NCBI RefSeq assembly: GCF_003594875.1 | Contig: NZ_QZEY01000001.1 | Span: forward strand, 434,001 to 498,000 | DNA length: 64,000 nucleotides | Source of the DNA: Bailinhaonella thermotolerans | GTDB lineage: Bacteria; Actinomycetota; Actinomycetes; Streptosporangiales; Streptosporangiaceae | Direction of reading: 5' to 3' | Part shown: positions 40,957-48,776 of the stretch, piece after piece | Layout: every line of letters begins with the position of its first letter | How positions within the stretch are numbered: position 1 is the stretch's first letter | Translations under genes and position numbers: made by a program | Notes under the pieces: generated by a model | Told to the model about the DNA's origin: nothing | Seen by the model: only the letters and a program-made list of their open reading frames with translations | The model's database searches: none

Positions 40957-41691
40957 ATGAATGACCAGCGTGTGGCCGTCGTCAGTGGCGGCTCCCGTGG
41001 GATAGGCAAGGCGATCGCGCTGACGCTGGCGGCACAGGGGTCGGCGGTCGTGGTGGGATTCCACGGGGCGGCCGACGCCGCGGCGCGGGTGGTCGAGGAG
41101 ATCACGGCGGCCGGCGGCCGGGCGATCGCCTTCCAGGCCGACGTGGCCGACGAGGTCGCCGTCGCGGAGATGTTCGACGCGGCGGAGAAGTCCTTCGGCG
41201 GCGTCGACGTGGTGGTCAACTCCGCGGGCCGGCTGTCGCTGTCCCCCATCGCCGACCTCGATCTGGACGAGCTGGACGCCCTTCACCGCACCAACGTCCG
41301 GGGCGCCTTCGTGATGGCCCGGGAGGCCGCGCGCCGCGTGCGTCCCGGAGGAGCGATCATCGCCCTGTCCACCTCGGTGGTCGGGCTGCGGTTCCCCGGC
41401 TACGGGGCGTACGCCGCCGGCAAGGGGGCCGTCGAGGCCATGACCATGGTGCTCGCCCGCGAGCTGCGCGGACGGGACATCACGGTCAACGCCGTCGCGC
41501 CCGGGCCCACCGCCACCGAACTGTTCCTCCAGGACAAGGACGAGGCCACGGTCGAACGGCTCGCCAAGCAGCCCCCGCTGGAGCGGCTCGGCACCCCGCA
41601 GGACATCGCCGAGGTCGTCTCCTTCCTGGCGAGCCCGGCCGGCCACTGGGTCAACGGGCAGGTCGTCCGCGCGAACGGCGGCATCATCTGA
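40957..41691 (+). CDS. SDR family oxidoreductase (FabG-like)
   Basis: 244 aa. Cofactor motif SGGSRGIGKAIAL (about 11-23), NSAG, catalytic Ser in ALSTSVVG and Tyr-x-x-x-Lys in YGAYAAGKGAV, then VNAVAPGPTATELF and the C-terminal WVNGQVVRANGG. NAD(P)H-dependent reduction of a ketone or oxidation of an alcohol, substrate unknown. ATG 40957 is preferred over 40939 because AAGGAG precedes it at the right distance. It is followed by a 4-OT-type tautomerase gene, so it may be part of a two-gene degradation unit under the divergent TetR. Confidence 0.9.
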   Translation: MNDQRVAVVSGGSRGIGKAIALTLAAQGSAVVVGFHGAADAAARVVEEITAAGGRAIAFQADVADEVAVAEMFDAAEKSFGGVDVVVNSAGRLSLSPIADLDLDELDALHRTNVRGAFVMAREAARRVRPGGAIIALSTSVVGLRFPGYGAYAAGKGAVEAMTMVLARELRGRDITVNAVAPGPTATELFLQDKDEATVERLAKQPPLERLGTPQDIAEVVSFLASPAGHWVNGQVVRANGGII

Positions 41692-41770
41692 CACCCGCCG
41701 CACGACAGCTCACCGGCGCGCCCCGGTCCGCCGCATCCCCCGAACCACCATCACCAGAGAGGTATTCGCC

Positions 41771-41977
41771 ATGCCGTACGCCAACCTCAAAGTCCCCGCC
41801 GGCACCCTGACCCCGGAATCCAAGAAGAGGCTCATCGACGCCGTCACCGACGCCTACGCCGCGGTGTACGGCGAGCGCGCCAGGGCCACCACCCTGGTCC
41901 TCCTCGACGAGGTCCCCGACGGCGGCTGGAGCCTCGGCGGCCACATCCTCACCGCAGAAATCCTCGGCCGCAGCTAA
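41771..41977 (+). CDS. 4-oxalocrotonate tautomerase family protein
   Basis: 68 aa, typical 4-OT size. After Met removal the catalytic N-terminal Pro is exposed (PYANLKVPAG). KKRLIDAVTDAY and the conserved TTLVLLDEVPDGGW strand match the family. It should interconvert enol and keto forms of an unsaturated acid. It lies 79 bases after the SDR gene with a good GAGAGG site and is probably co-transcribed. Confidence 0.85.
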   Translation: MPYANLKVPAGTLTPESKKRLIDAVTDAYAAVYGERARATTLVLLDEVPDGGWSLGGHILTAEILGRS

Positions 41978-42479
41978 TCCGCCCGAACCGGACTCTTCGA
42001 GCCGCGCCAGGTGAGAAAACCGATGCCAGCGCCTGTCCCGCGCTGAGCCGCCGTCCGGCCATCGCCGACGCCATCCTCGAGCCGATGCGATGCGTGCGCG
42101 AGCCGGGTCTATGCCGGCGTGCACGGCGCCGGCGCAGGTCCCGGAGAGCAGAACTGCCGTCCCCTGGAGCGCCCGCAGGGGGCGGCAGCACGTGCCCATG
42201 CACTCCGTGGGGAATTACCATGTGTCGAGGATCTGCCATTCCACGCAGGTGGGGCGCTTCCCTCCCGAGGTGAGGACCTCCCGGGCGGCCTGACGGGCGA
42301 GATCGAGCGGGATTTCCGCACCCGCAGTGAACTACGCCGGGGCGTCCCTTTCCACCGACCGTTCGCGACCCGGAAGAGACCGCCCGCGGCCTTCGCCGCC
42401 TGAATGTCACCCAGGATCTCAACCAGGTCTTCGTTGACCCAGGGCCATTTCCACACGGGACCGGCGGGGCGGGGAGGTG
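41978..42479. other. 502-base region with an immunity-protein relic
   Basis: No intact gene. The minus strand at 42215-42331 encodes an Imm1-like C-terminal fragment (annotated separately), with further GC3-biased sequence upstream (EDLVEILGDIQAAKAAGG at about 42380-42450) in another frame. The rest (41978-42210) shows nothing. Confidence 0.4.
42215..42331 (-). pseudogene. Imm1-family immunity protein, C-terminal fragment
   Basis: 39 codons between an in-frame TAG (42332-42334) and TAA (42215-42217) read AEIPLDLARQAAREVLTSGG then RPTCVEWQ. This is the characteristic end of Imm1-type immunity proteins of actinomycetes. The upstream part is separated by the stop and a frame change, so the gene is dead. 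No toxin gene is seen nearby; it may be an orphan left by loss of a polymorphic toxin locus. Confidence 0.5.
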
Positions 42480-43040
42480 TCAGGGCTTGGGGCGGTGGCG
42501 GAGGTGGAGCCAGCCGTTGGCGAACTGGCGGATGCCGACGGTCTCCAGGTTCAGGCGGACATGGTCGGGGAAGAACCGGGTGCCGCCGCCGACGACCACC
42601 GGGGCGAGGAACTGGTGGTACTCGTCGACCAGGCCGGCTCTGATCGCGTGGGCGGCGAGGCCGGGGCCGTCCACGGTGAGGTCGTGGCCGGCGGTCTCCT
42701 TCAGGCGCCGCACCGCGGCGGGGTCGAACTCCCGCTCCAGGCGCGTCCTCGCGCTGGACACCGAGTCCAGGGTCGTGGAGTAGACGATCTTGTCGGCGGC
42801 CTGCCACTGGCGCGCCCAGTCCAGGACGTACGGCGGCTGCCCGGGGAGGGTGTCGGCGGTCTCCCAGTAGACCATCGTCTCGTACATGCGCCGGCCGTAC
42901 AGGTAGGTGCCCACGGATCGGGTGAGCTCGTTGACGTAGCGGTGCGCCTCCTCGTCGGGCTCACCCCAGGCGAAGTCGCCCCGCTCGTCCGCGACGTACC
43001 CGTCCAGAGAAGTGATCATCGAGTAGATCAGCTTGCCCAT
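42480..43040 (-). CDS. RibD C-terminal/dihydrofolate reductase-fold protein
   Basis: 186 aa. MGKLIYSMITSLDGYVADERG is the classical family opening (first 20 residues), followed by YLYGRRMYETMVYWE, KIVYSTTL, LTVDGPGLAAHAIRAGLVDEY (in part) and VVVGGGTRFFPD. Predicted NADPH-dependent reductase of unknown substrate. ATG 43040. It is divergent from an HxlR regulator at 43108, with a short palindrome between, so likely its target. Confidence 0.85.
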   Translation of the reverse strand: MGKLIYSMITSLDGYVADERGDFAWGEPDEEAHRYVNELTRSVGTYLYGRRMYETMVYWETADTLPGQPPYVLDWARQWQAADKIVYSTTLDSVSSARTRLEREFDPAAVRRLKETAGHDLTVDGPGLAAHAIRAGLVDEYHQFLAPVVVGGGTRFFPDHVRLNLETVGIRQFANGWLHLRHRPKP

Positions 43041-43062
43041 GGCCACCCTCCGTTCAAACCGC

Positions 43063-43075
43063 TTGCATTTCGCAA
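43063..43075. promoter_or_regulatory. short inverted repeat between HxlR and RibD-like genes
   Basis: TTGC-atttc-GCAA in the 67-bp divergent spacer. It is small but centrally placed, so it is a candidate HxlR site. Low confidence because such short repeats occur by chance. Confidence 0.35.
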
Positions 43076-43107
43076 CTGGAGAGGACGATAGGTAAACTGA
43101 TCCCGAT

Positions 43108-43635
43108 ATGCAACCGGTTCCGGGGAAGACGATGGCGGGCGAGCACCGGTCGGGATGCCCGATCAACCTGTCGCTCGAGGTCTTCGGCGACAAGTGGAGC
43201 CTGCTGATCCTCCGCGACATGATCTTCGGCGGGCGGCGGCACTTCCGTGAGCTGCTGAACGGCTCGCAGGAGGGGATCGCCTCCAACATCCTCGCGAACC
43301 GGCTGAAGACGCTGGTCGAGCTGGGCATGCTCACCAGGCGCCCGGATCCCGCGCACAAACAGAAGGCGATCTACAGCCTCACCGAGCCCTCGATCGCGCT
43401 CGTGCCGGTCCTGGCCGCGCTCGGCGCGTGGGGACGCAGGTGGCTGCCCGTCACCGAGGAGCTCTCCGTCCGGGCACGCCTCCTCGAGGAGGGCGGCCCC
43501 GACCTCTGGGCCCGCTTCATGGCCGAACTCCGCGAGGAGCACCTGGGCGTCCCCACCACCCCACCCCCCGACGGCCGCACCGTCCGCGACCGCCTCCAAG
43601 CCGCCTACCTCGCCACGAAATCCACCTCCGCCTGA
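43108..43635 (+). CDS. HxlR family transcriptional regulator
   Basis: 175 aa. The HxlR winged helix is at about 15-110: CPINLSLEVFGDKWSLLILRD (with the near-N-terminal Cys typical of redox-sensing members), FRELLNGSQEGIASNILANRL (part) and the wing PDPAHKQKAIYSLTEPS. A ~60-residue C-terminal extension is helical and charged, longer than in most HxlR proteins (110-130 aa). Divergent from a RibD-like reductase; Cys17 makes electrophile or oxidant sensing plausible. Confidence 0.85.
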   Translation: MQPVPGKTMAGEHRSGCPINLSLEVFGDKWSLLILRDMIFGGRRHFRELLNGSQEGIASNILANRLKTLVELGMLTRRPDPAHKQKAIYSLTEPSIALVPVLAALGAWGRRWLPVTEELSVRARLLEEGGPDLWARFMAELREEHLGVPTTPPPDGRTVRDRLQAAYLATKSTSA

Positions 43636-43891
43636 CCGTCGCCCCCGCCCGGCGGTACGGCGACCGCCGAGGCGCCGGCCCTCGCCGTGCCCGCACACGA
43701 TCATCTCTGCCGCCGCAGAGGCGCGGTCCCAGGTCCACGACCTACATCGGCCCGTGCAGCGGGTGCCGGACGGCGGGCGGCCCGGCGGCGGCCTGGGGCG
43801 GGCGGGGGTGGTTGTGACGTCCTTCGCAGGGTTCCGGACCTCCGCCCGGCGGGGCGGGGACCTGGATACCCCCGGGGGGCATGCTGGGGGC

Positions 43892-44488
43892 ATGACAGAC
43901 AAGACACAGACAGCGGCCGGCGGGCCGGGAAGCGGCGGGCGGGGCGCGCGGTGGAAGGCGGTGCTCGCGGCGCTGGGGCACCGGTGGCCCACGTGGTTCG
44001 GGATCGCCTTCGCGGCGCTGAGCCTGTCCGACCCCGGCGACGGGACCGGCGTCGGCATCATCCTGCTGATCGCTCCGATCGGCTACCTGTTCGTCGCGAT
44101 CATCAACCGGCCGGGCGCCACCTGGCCGGTCGCGCTGGGGCTCTTCGCGGCGGTGACCGCCCTGCGGTTCGCCGGGGTGGATCCGCGGCCGGTGATGCTC
44201 GGCGTCCTGGTCCCGGTCGTCGTGGCCGGGCTGTTCATGCCGCACCTGCGGCGGCGCGGCCTGGCCGCCTGGCAGGTGCCGGGGGCGGTGCTGTTCGGCC
44301 TGGCCGGGCTGGCCACCCTGCTCACCGTGCCGGAGATCGGCCGGTACATCGTCGCCGCGGGCCTGGCCGCGCACACGGTCTGGGACGTGATCCACTGGCG
44401 CGCCCGCAGGTTCATCGCCCCCTCGTTCGCCGAGTGGTGCGGCGTGCTCGACCTGCTGCTCGCGGTCGGCATCCTCGTCCTGATCTGA
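43892..44488 (+). CDS. integral membrane protein of unknown function
   Basis: 198 aa with about six hydrophobic helices (PTWFGIAFAALSL, GIILLIAPIGYLFVAI, PVALGLFAAVTAL, PVMLGVLVPVVVAGLF, VPGAVLFGLAGLATLL, GVLDLLLAVGILVLI). A short cytoplasmic N-terminus of Gly/Thr precedes the first. The His-containing IVAAGLAAHTVWDVIHWRA segment is conserved in similar actinomycete membrane proteins. ATG 43892. No regulator is adjacent; the PadR gene follows 220 bases later. Confidence 0.7.
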   Translation: MTDKTQTAAGGPGSGGRGARWKAVLAALGHRWPTWFGIAFAALSLSDPGDGTGVGIILLIAPIGYLFVAIINRPGATWPVALGLFAAVTALRFAGVDPRPVMLGVLVPVVVAGLFMPHLRRRGLAAWQVPGAVLFGLAGLATLLTVPEIGRYIVAAGLAAHTVWDVIHWRARRFIAPSFAEWCGVLDLLLAVGILVLI

Positions 44489-44686
44489 CCAGGTACGGCA
44501 GGCGCCGTACGGCATGCCGCACACCGGCCCGGCCCGAGACTCTCGGGCCGGGCCGATCCATGCCCTCACGCGGATCCGGGGCGGCGCCCGACGAGCCCGC
44601 GGCACCGCTTCGGCATTTCCCCGGGGTGTTCGCGGGAGCCGTACCCGGACGGCCCATCGGCGGCCAGGAGGCCGTCCGACTTTGAT

Positions 44687-44703
44687 TAGTCGCACTGCAA
44701 CTA
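44687..44703. promoter_or_regulatory. PadR operator-like inverted repeat
   Basis: TAGTCGCA-c-TGCAACTA, an inverted repeat with one mismatch, ends 5 bp before the PadR start codon at 44709. Probably the autoregulatory site. Confidence 0.55.
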
Positions 44704-44708
44704 GTAGC

Positions 44709-45332
44709 ATGGTGACTATGTTGCACCGGCGTTCGACGTTGGCCCTGGCCGTCCTGTCCCTGCTGGCCGAAGCGGAGTACCTCCACCAGGGCTCCATGCA
44801 CCCGTACCGGATGCAGCGGCTGCTGCGTGACCGCGGCAAGGACGAGGTGGTCAACGTCGGGCAGCGCGGCAGCCTGTACCGCACGATCGACCGCCTCCAC
44901 CGGACCGGCCTGATCGAAGCGCGGGAGAGCGGCCGGGACGGCAACCGCCCCGAGCACACGCCGTACAGCCTCTCCGACGAGGGGCGGCGGGTCTGGCGCG
45001 AGTGGATGCTGGACGCCCTGGCCACGCCCACCCGCGAGTACCCCGAGTTCCCCGCCGCGATCGCGTTCATCCCGCTGCTCGACCCGGACGAGGTGCTGGG
45101 CCGGCTGCTGGAGCGCCGGCGGAAACTGACCGACGAGGTCGCCAGGATCCAGTCGCTGATGGCCGAGTCCGCCGAGTGGGGGCGGCTGTTCGCGCTGGAG
45201 ATGGAGTACCTCAACGCCACCACCGAGGCCGAACTGCACTGGGTGCGGTCGGTCATCGACGATCTGGAATCAGGAGCCATCTCCTGGACGCCGGAGCAGC
45301 TCGCCGCCCTGGCGTCCCGTCACCCGCAGTAG
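44709..45332 (+). CDS. PadR family transcriptional regulator (two-domain type)
   Basis: 207 aa. The N-terminal winged helix (TLALAVLSLLAEAEYLHQGSMHPYRMQ, part; GSLYRTIDRLHRTGLIEARE) is followed by the C-terminal AphA-like helical dimerisation domain (about 105-200: LLERRRKLTDEVARIQSLMAES, part). Start could be ATG 44709 or 44718; the palindrome immediately upstream leaves no room for a long leader, so the mRNA may be leaderless. The FAD monooxygenase gene follows on the same strand after 231 bases and is the likely target. Confidence 0.8.
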   Translation: MVTMLHRRSTLALAVLSLLAEAEYLHQGSMHPYRMQRLLRDRGKDEVVNVGQRGSLYRTIDRLHRTGLIEARESGRDGNRPEHTPYSLSDEGRRVWREWMLDALATPTREYPEFPAAIAFIPLLDPDEVLGRLLERRRKLTDEVARIQSLMAESAEWGRLFALEMEYLNATTEAELHWVRSVIDDLESGAISWTPEQLAALASRHPQ

Positions 45333-45401
45333 GACCGCGCCGGTCCGCCACCCGCTGTGGACCCGCGCCGGTCCGCGGCCCAGGGACCGATCCGGTCCGC
45401 A

Positions 45402-45449
45402 GCCCAGGGGGCAGAGCATGCCCGCGGCCCAGGGGGCAGAGCATGCCCG
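45402..45449. repeat. 23-bp direct repeat, two copies with 25-bp period
   Basis: GCCCAGGGGGCAGAGCATGC plus CCG at 45402-45424 is repeated exactly at 45427-45449. It lies between PadR and the monooxygenase, immediately before a 36-bp palindrome. Confidence 0.8.
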
Positions 45450-45485
45450 GCTCCCGGGGATCGGGCCGGCCCGATCCCCGGGAGC
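45450..45485. terminator. perfect 36-bp palindrome
   Basis: GCTCCCGGGGATCGGGCC (45450-45467) is followed immediately by its exact reverse complement (45468-45485). With no loop the RNA would form a strong hairpin after the PadR gene and before the monooxygenase. It may be a terminator, or a site for a symmetric DNA-binding protein. Confidence 0.6.
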
Positions 45486-45563
45486 GAGCCTGCCCGGCGC
45501 GCCCCCCCACCCAGCCGGCACGCACCGGCGACCGCCGGTGTTCATCGCGAAGGAATGTGTGCC

Positions 45564-46940
45564 ATGCCCGGACGACCCTTGCACGTCATCATCATCGGCG
45601 CCGGAACCGGCGGCCTGTGCCTGGCCCAGGGACTGAAGCGGGCCGGGATCGGCGTCGCCGTCTACGAGCGCGACCGCACCCGCCGCGACGGGCTCCAGGG
45701 CTACCGCGTCGGCATCGACGCCGACGGGAAGCGCGCTCTGCGCGCCAACCTCTCCCCCGAGCTCTACGACACCTTCCTGGCCACGTGCGCCCAGCGGCCG
45801 GTGTACGGCAACCAGATGACGCATGAGATGAAGTGGCTCTTCTCCGCGGGGCCCGAGGTGCTCCGGGAGGAGGACCGCCCGTCCGAGGACGACCAGGACG
45901 AGTCGGTGTCCCGGATGACGCTGCGCCAGGTGCTGCTGACGGGCGTGGAGGACGTCGTCCACTTCGACAAGGTGTTCACCCACTACGAGCAGCGTCCGGA
46001 CGGGCGGGTAACCGCCCACTTCGCCGACGGCGACTCGGCCACCGGCGACCTGCTGGTCGGCGCGGAGGGCGCCAACTCCAGGGTGCGGCGGCAGTACCTG
46101 CCGCACGCCAGGCTGGTCGACACCGGCCTGATCGGCATCACCGGCAAGACGCCGCTGACCGACGAGACCCGCGCGCTGCTGCCCCGGCCCGTGATCGAGG
46201 GCGTCACGATGGTGCACGGTCCCAAGGGCGGCATGTGCGTCCTCCACGTGATGCGCTTCAAGTGGGACGAGCAAGGCCGGCCTCGGCAGGGCATCGGCGC
46301 CACCGACGCCGAGCTGATCGCGAACTGGCCCGGCCTGCTGTACGACAACAGCCGCGACTACATCATGTGGGGCTTCGCCGCCTCCGAACGATGGCTGCCG
46401 GAGGACGTCATGCGGATGCGCGGGGCGGAGATCCAGAAGCTGGTGCTGGACATGACCGGCGACTGGCACCCGAATCTCCGCGAGATCTTCTCGCTGGGCG
46501 ACCCGGCCAGCAGTTTCCCGCTGAGGATCCGCACGTCCGAGCCGATCCCCCCGTGGCGATCCACCAACGTCACCCTGCTGGGCGACGCGATCCACACCAT
46601 GACTCCCGGCCGGGGCGTGGGCGCGAACACCGCCCTGCGCGACGCTCGCCTGCTCACCCGCTGCCTGAGGCGGGTGGCGGACGGCGAACTCCCGCTGCTG
46701 GAAGCGGTCCACGACTACGAGACGACGATGACCGGGTACGCCTGGGACGCGGTCGTCAAGTCCCGGGCGCAGATGGACGGGCACTCGGTGATGCACAAGG
46801 GCGGCCTGATCGGCGGCCTGGCCAGGGGCGGCATGCGAACCGCCATGCGCGTCATGAACCACCTGCCGCCGCTGAAGCGCAGGATCGTCATGGCGGAGTC
46901 CACGTTCCGCGGCTCGGGCCGCGACGAGGACGAGGCCTAG
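45564..46940 (+). CDS. FAD-dependent monooxygenase (group A, PHBH-like)
   Basis: 458 aa. The FAD GxGxxG motif is IIIGAGTGGLCLAQGL (about 9-24). The DG motif appears in LLVGAEGANSRVRRQ (normally DG; here EG), and the GD motif is VTLLGDAIHTMTPGRGVGAN (about 340-360). It should use NAD(P)H and oxygen to hydroxylate an aromatic or polyketide substrate, as in aurachin or tetracycline-type tailoring and xenobiotic detoxification. ATG 45564 is behind GAAGGA. The PadR gene upstream on the same strand probably controls it. Confidence 0.9.
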   Translation: MPGRPLHVIIIGAGTGGLCLAQGLKRAGIGVAVYERDRTRRDGLQGYRVGIDADGKRALRANLSPELYDTFLATCAQRPVYGNQMTHEMKWLFSAGPEVLREEDRPSEDDQDESVSRMTLRQVLLTGVEDVVHFDKVFTHYEQRPDGRVTAHFADGDSATGDLLVGAEGANSRVRRQYLPHARLVDTGLIGITGKTPLTDETRALLPRPVIEGVTMVHGPKGGMCVLHVMRFKWDEQGRPRQGIGATDAELIANWPGLLYDNSRDYIMWGFAASERWLPEDVMRMRGAEIQKLVLDMTGDWHPNLREIFSLGDPASSFPLRIRTSEPIPPWRSTNVTLLGDAIHTMTPGRGVGANTALRDARLLTRCLRRVADGELPLLEAVHDYETTMTGYAWDAVVKSRAQMDGHSVMHKGGLIGGLARGGMRTAMRVMNHLPPLKRRIVMAESTFRGSGRDEDEA

Positions 46941-47111
46941 AGCCCCCGGGCCCCGGATAACCCTTACGCCTGATCCCGGCTCCCGCCCCGCTGCCCCGTA
47001 CGGCTCGCGCCCCCGCCGGCGCGAGCCGTACGGCCGGCGTGGGAGGCCAGGCAAGCTCGTGTCGCCACCTCCGGACTACCTGGAGCGCCCCATTCTCCAT
47101 AAAATACGCTG

Positions 47112-47555
47112 ATGCTTCCCAACCTCGACGGCGAGGCGGGTGCCGGCGCCGAGCAACGCCTCCGCGACGAGACGATCATCTGGCTGACGACGGTCAGGCC
47201 CGACGGACAGCCTCAGACGTCGCCTGTGGGGTACGTCTGGGACGGAGTGAGATTCCTGATCATCAGTAACCCCGGCGCCCCGAAGATCCGCAACCTGCGT
47301 GACAACCCCAAGGTCACGCTGCACCTGGACCTCGACCGCGACGCGGAGCGATTCAGCGTCCTCACCATCGAGGGCATCGCCGAGCTGGAACCCGCGCCCC
47401 CAGGTGAGCCCGCGCCGCTGAGCGAGCGGGAGGTCTCCGCCTACCTGGAGAAGCACCAGGAGTCGATGCGCTGGGCCGGTTTGACGCCCGAGGAGACCTT
47501 CGCGGACTTCTCCACCGTGATCCGGGTGACGCCGACCCGCGCCCGCTGCTACTAG
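47112..47555 (+). CDS. PPOX-class F420-dependent oxidoreductase
   Basis: 147 aa split-barrel: WLTTVRPDGQPQTSPVGYVWDG (part; about 25-45), FLIISNPGAPKIRNLRDNPK, VTLHLDLDRDAERFS, and a C-terminal helix plus strand. It resembles the TIGR03667-type group of F420-binding proteins of actinobacteria. Cofactor F420 is expected but not directly provable from sequence. ATG 47112. Monocistronic. Confidence 0.85.
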   Translation: MLPNLDGEAGAGAEQRLRDETIIWLTTVRPDGQPQTSPVGYVWDGVRFLIISNPGAPKIRNLRDNPKVTLHLDLDRDAERFSVLTIEGIAELEPAPPGEPAPLSEREVSAYLEKHQESMRWAGLTPEETFADFSTVIRVTPTRARCY

Positions 47556-47635
47556 CAGCCCCACCCCCGCCTCACGACCTGGCGCCCCGGCCCCCGCCCG
47601 GCGGGGAAACGGCATCCCTCCGCCGCCCGGAGCGA

Positions 47636-47764
47636 TGGGCCGGCCGGGAACGGCACGACGGCGAACAGGAGCCCACCGGGTTCGAGTGCTTCTGGATCCC
47701 GCTGGAAGCCGCTCATGTCCTCCAGTCCGGCCAAGGCGCACTACTCGGAACACTCTTTGACTGA
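47636..47764 (+). pseudogene. NUDIX hydrolase C-terminal fragment
   Basis: Frame ending TGA 47762-47764 reads HDGEQEPTGFECFWIPLEAA then HVLQSGQGALLGTLFD, the usual end of a small NUDIX hydrolase. The Nudix box is missing and there is no start. The fragment is followed at once by a strong hairpin, likely the original terminator. Confidence 0.5.
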
Positions 47765-47792
47765 CCATGAGGCATCGGGATGCCTCATGGTC
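47763..47792. terminator. hairpin terminator
   Basis: 12-bp arms GACCATGAGGCA (47763-47774) and TGCCTCATGGTC (47781-47792) around a 6-nt loop, directly at the stop of the NUDIX relic and facing the converging DUF6000 gene. Confidence 0.7.
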
Positions 47793-47832
47793 CACGGCCG
47801 AGGCAACGGCCCCAGGCTCGCGAGGCGCCGGG

Positions 47833-48453
47833 TCAGGCGCCGGCGGCCATGGCCCGGTCGGCACAGCGGATGAGTGCGGCGATCCGGGCCCGGCAGTCGA
47901 CCGGGTCGCTCGGGAAGCTCGAGTGCCGGCTCCAGGGGCCTCCGGGCACGAGGAAGCGGCCGGCCTGGATCGTGCCGAGGGCCTCGTCGAGGTGCAGCAA
48001 TCCTCCGAGGACCCAGTCGTGGTCGTGGTAGGAGTGGGTCTGCGGGAGGTGGCGATCTAGATAGGCGCCGAGGATGTCAGCGTCCTCCGGCTGGCCGAAC
48101 CTCGTGAGAGCCAGCGCGTAGCCCTGCCCGGCGTAGGTGAAGTCGCTGTTCAGTAGTCCGGCGAGAATCTCCCGGAACTGGACGCGCCGGTCGGTCGCGG
48201 CCAGCCATGCGGCGGTGAGGCGCTCCCGCCAGTTCGGGTCACTGCCCGGCAGCAGCAGGCGCCGCAGGTCGGCGTCGGTGATCTGCCGGGCGTCGCGTCC
48301 TAGTGCGCGAAGGAACTCGGCCTGTTCCCGATCGGGCGACTGGAGGAGGGCGCCGTCGAGAAGACGGAGATAGCGTGCGGAGTCCGGGGCGGGCGTCGCG
48401 ATCACGTACCGGTCGATGAGTTCGCGGTACGGGCCGCCCGTCGTCTGCGTCAT
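47833..48453 (-). CDS. DUF6000 family protein
   Basis: 206 aa all-helical cytoplasmic protein. It matches DUF6000 in order: PYRELIDRYV near the N-terminus, SARYLRLLDGALLQSP, FLRALGRDARQITDADLRRLL (part), WRERLTAAWLAATDRR, and YAGQGYALALTRFG with HSYHDHDWVLGGLLHLDEALG toward the C-terminus. HEAT-like folding is likely. The family is found as a single gene in many actinomycetes, sometimes near immunity-type proteins; function unknown. ATG 48453. Confidence 0.8.
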   Translation of the reverse strand: MTQTTGGPYRELIDRYVIATPAPDSARYLRLLDGALLQSPDREQAEFLRALGRDARQITDADLRRLLLPGSDPNWRERLTAAWLAATDRRVQFREILAGLLNSDFTYAGQGYALALTRFGQPEDADILGAYLDRHLPQTHSYHDHDWVLGGLLHLDEALGTIQAGRFLVPGGPWSRHSSFPSDPVDCRARIAALIRCADRAMAAGA

Positions 48454-48709
48454 GATCACATCTTGCCGTGGATCGGAGGAGGCCTGGCCGGGATCCGGGG
48501 CGGAGGTGCGAGCGCGGCGCGGTCTGAGGAGGGCGTCGCCCCCGTCGGCATCTGGCGCCGGCCCGGGACGACCGGGCGAACGCATCCCGAATTCGGCCGG
48601 CGGAATGGCCGTACGGCACGGGCATCGGCTGGGTACGGGATTCCCTCGTGCGTGATCATCTGGGGATCGGGCGGGAACCGTAACACGCGGAAGTGGCACT
48701 GACAAGAGG

Positions 48710-48738
48710 TTGTCCAGTGCTGTGACGCGACGTAGTTT
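48710..48738 (+). promoter_or_regulatory. promoter of the ureohydrolase gene
   Basis: TTGTCC (48710-48715), a 17-bp spacer and TAGTTT (48733-48738) form a readable vegetative-type promoter. Transcription would start near 48745, so GTG 48741 cannot be the start codon, which supports GTG 48777. Confidence 0.55.
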
Positions 48739-48776
48739 GAGTGGGATTCCGCCGCCCGCGAAGGGATGACGTCGCC

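Noticed and set aside
45402-45485. CRISPR-like repeats
   Set aside because: Only two direct copies without a spacer of unique sequence, and no cas gene in the window.
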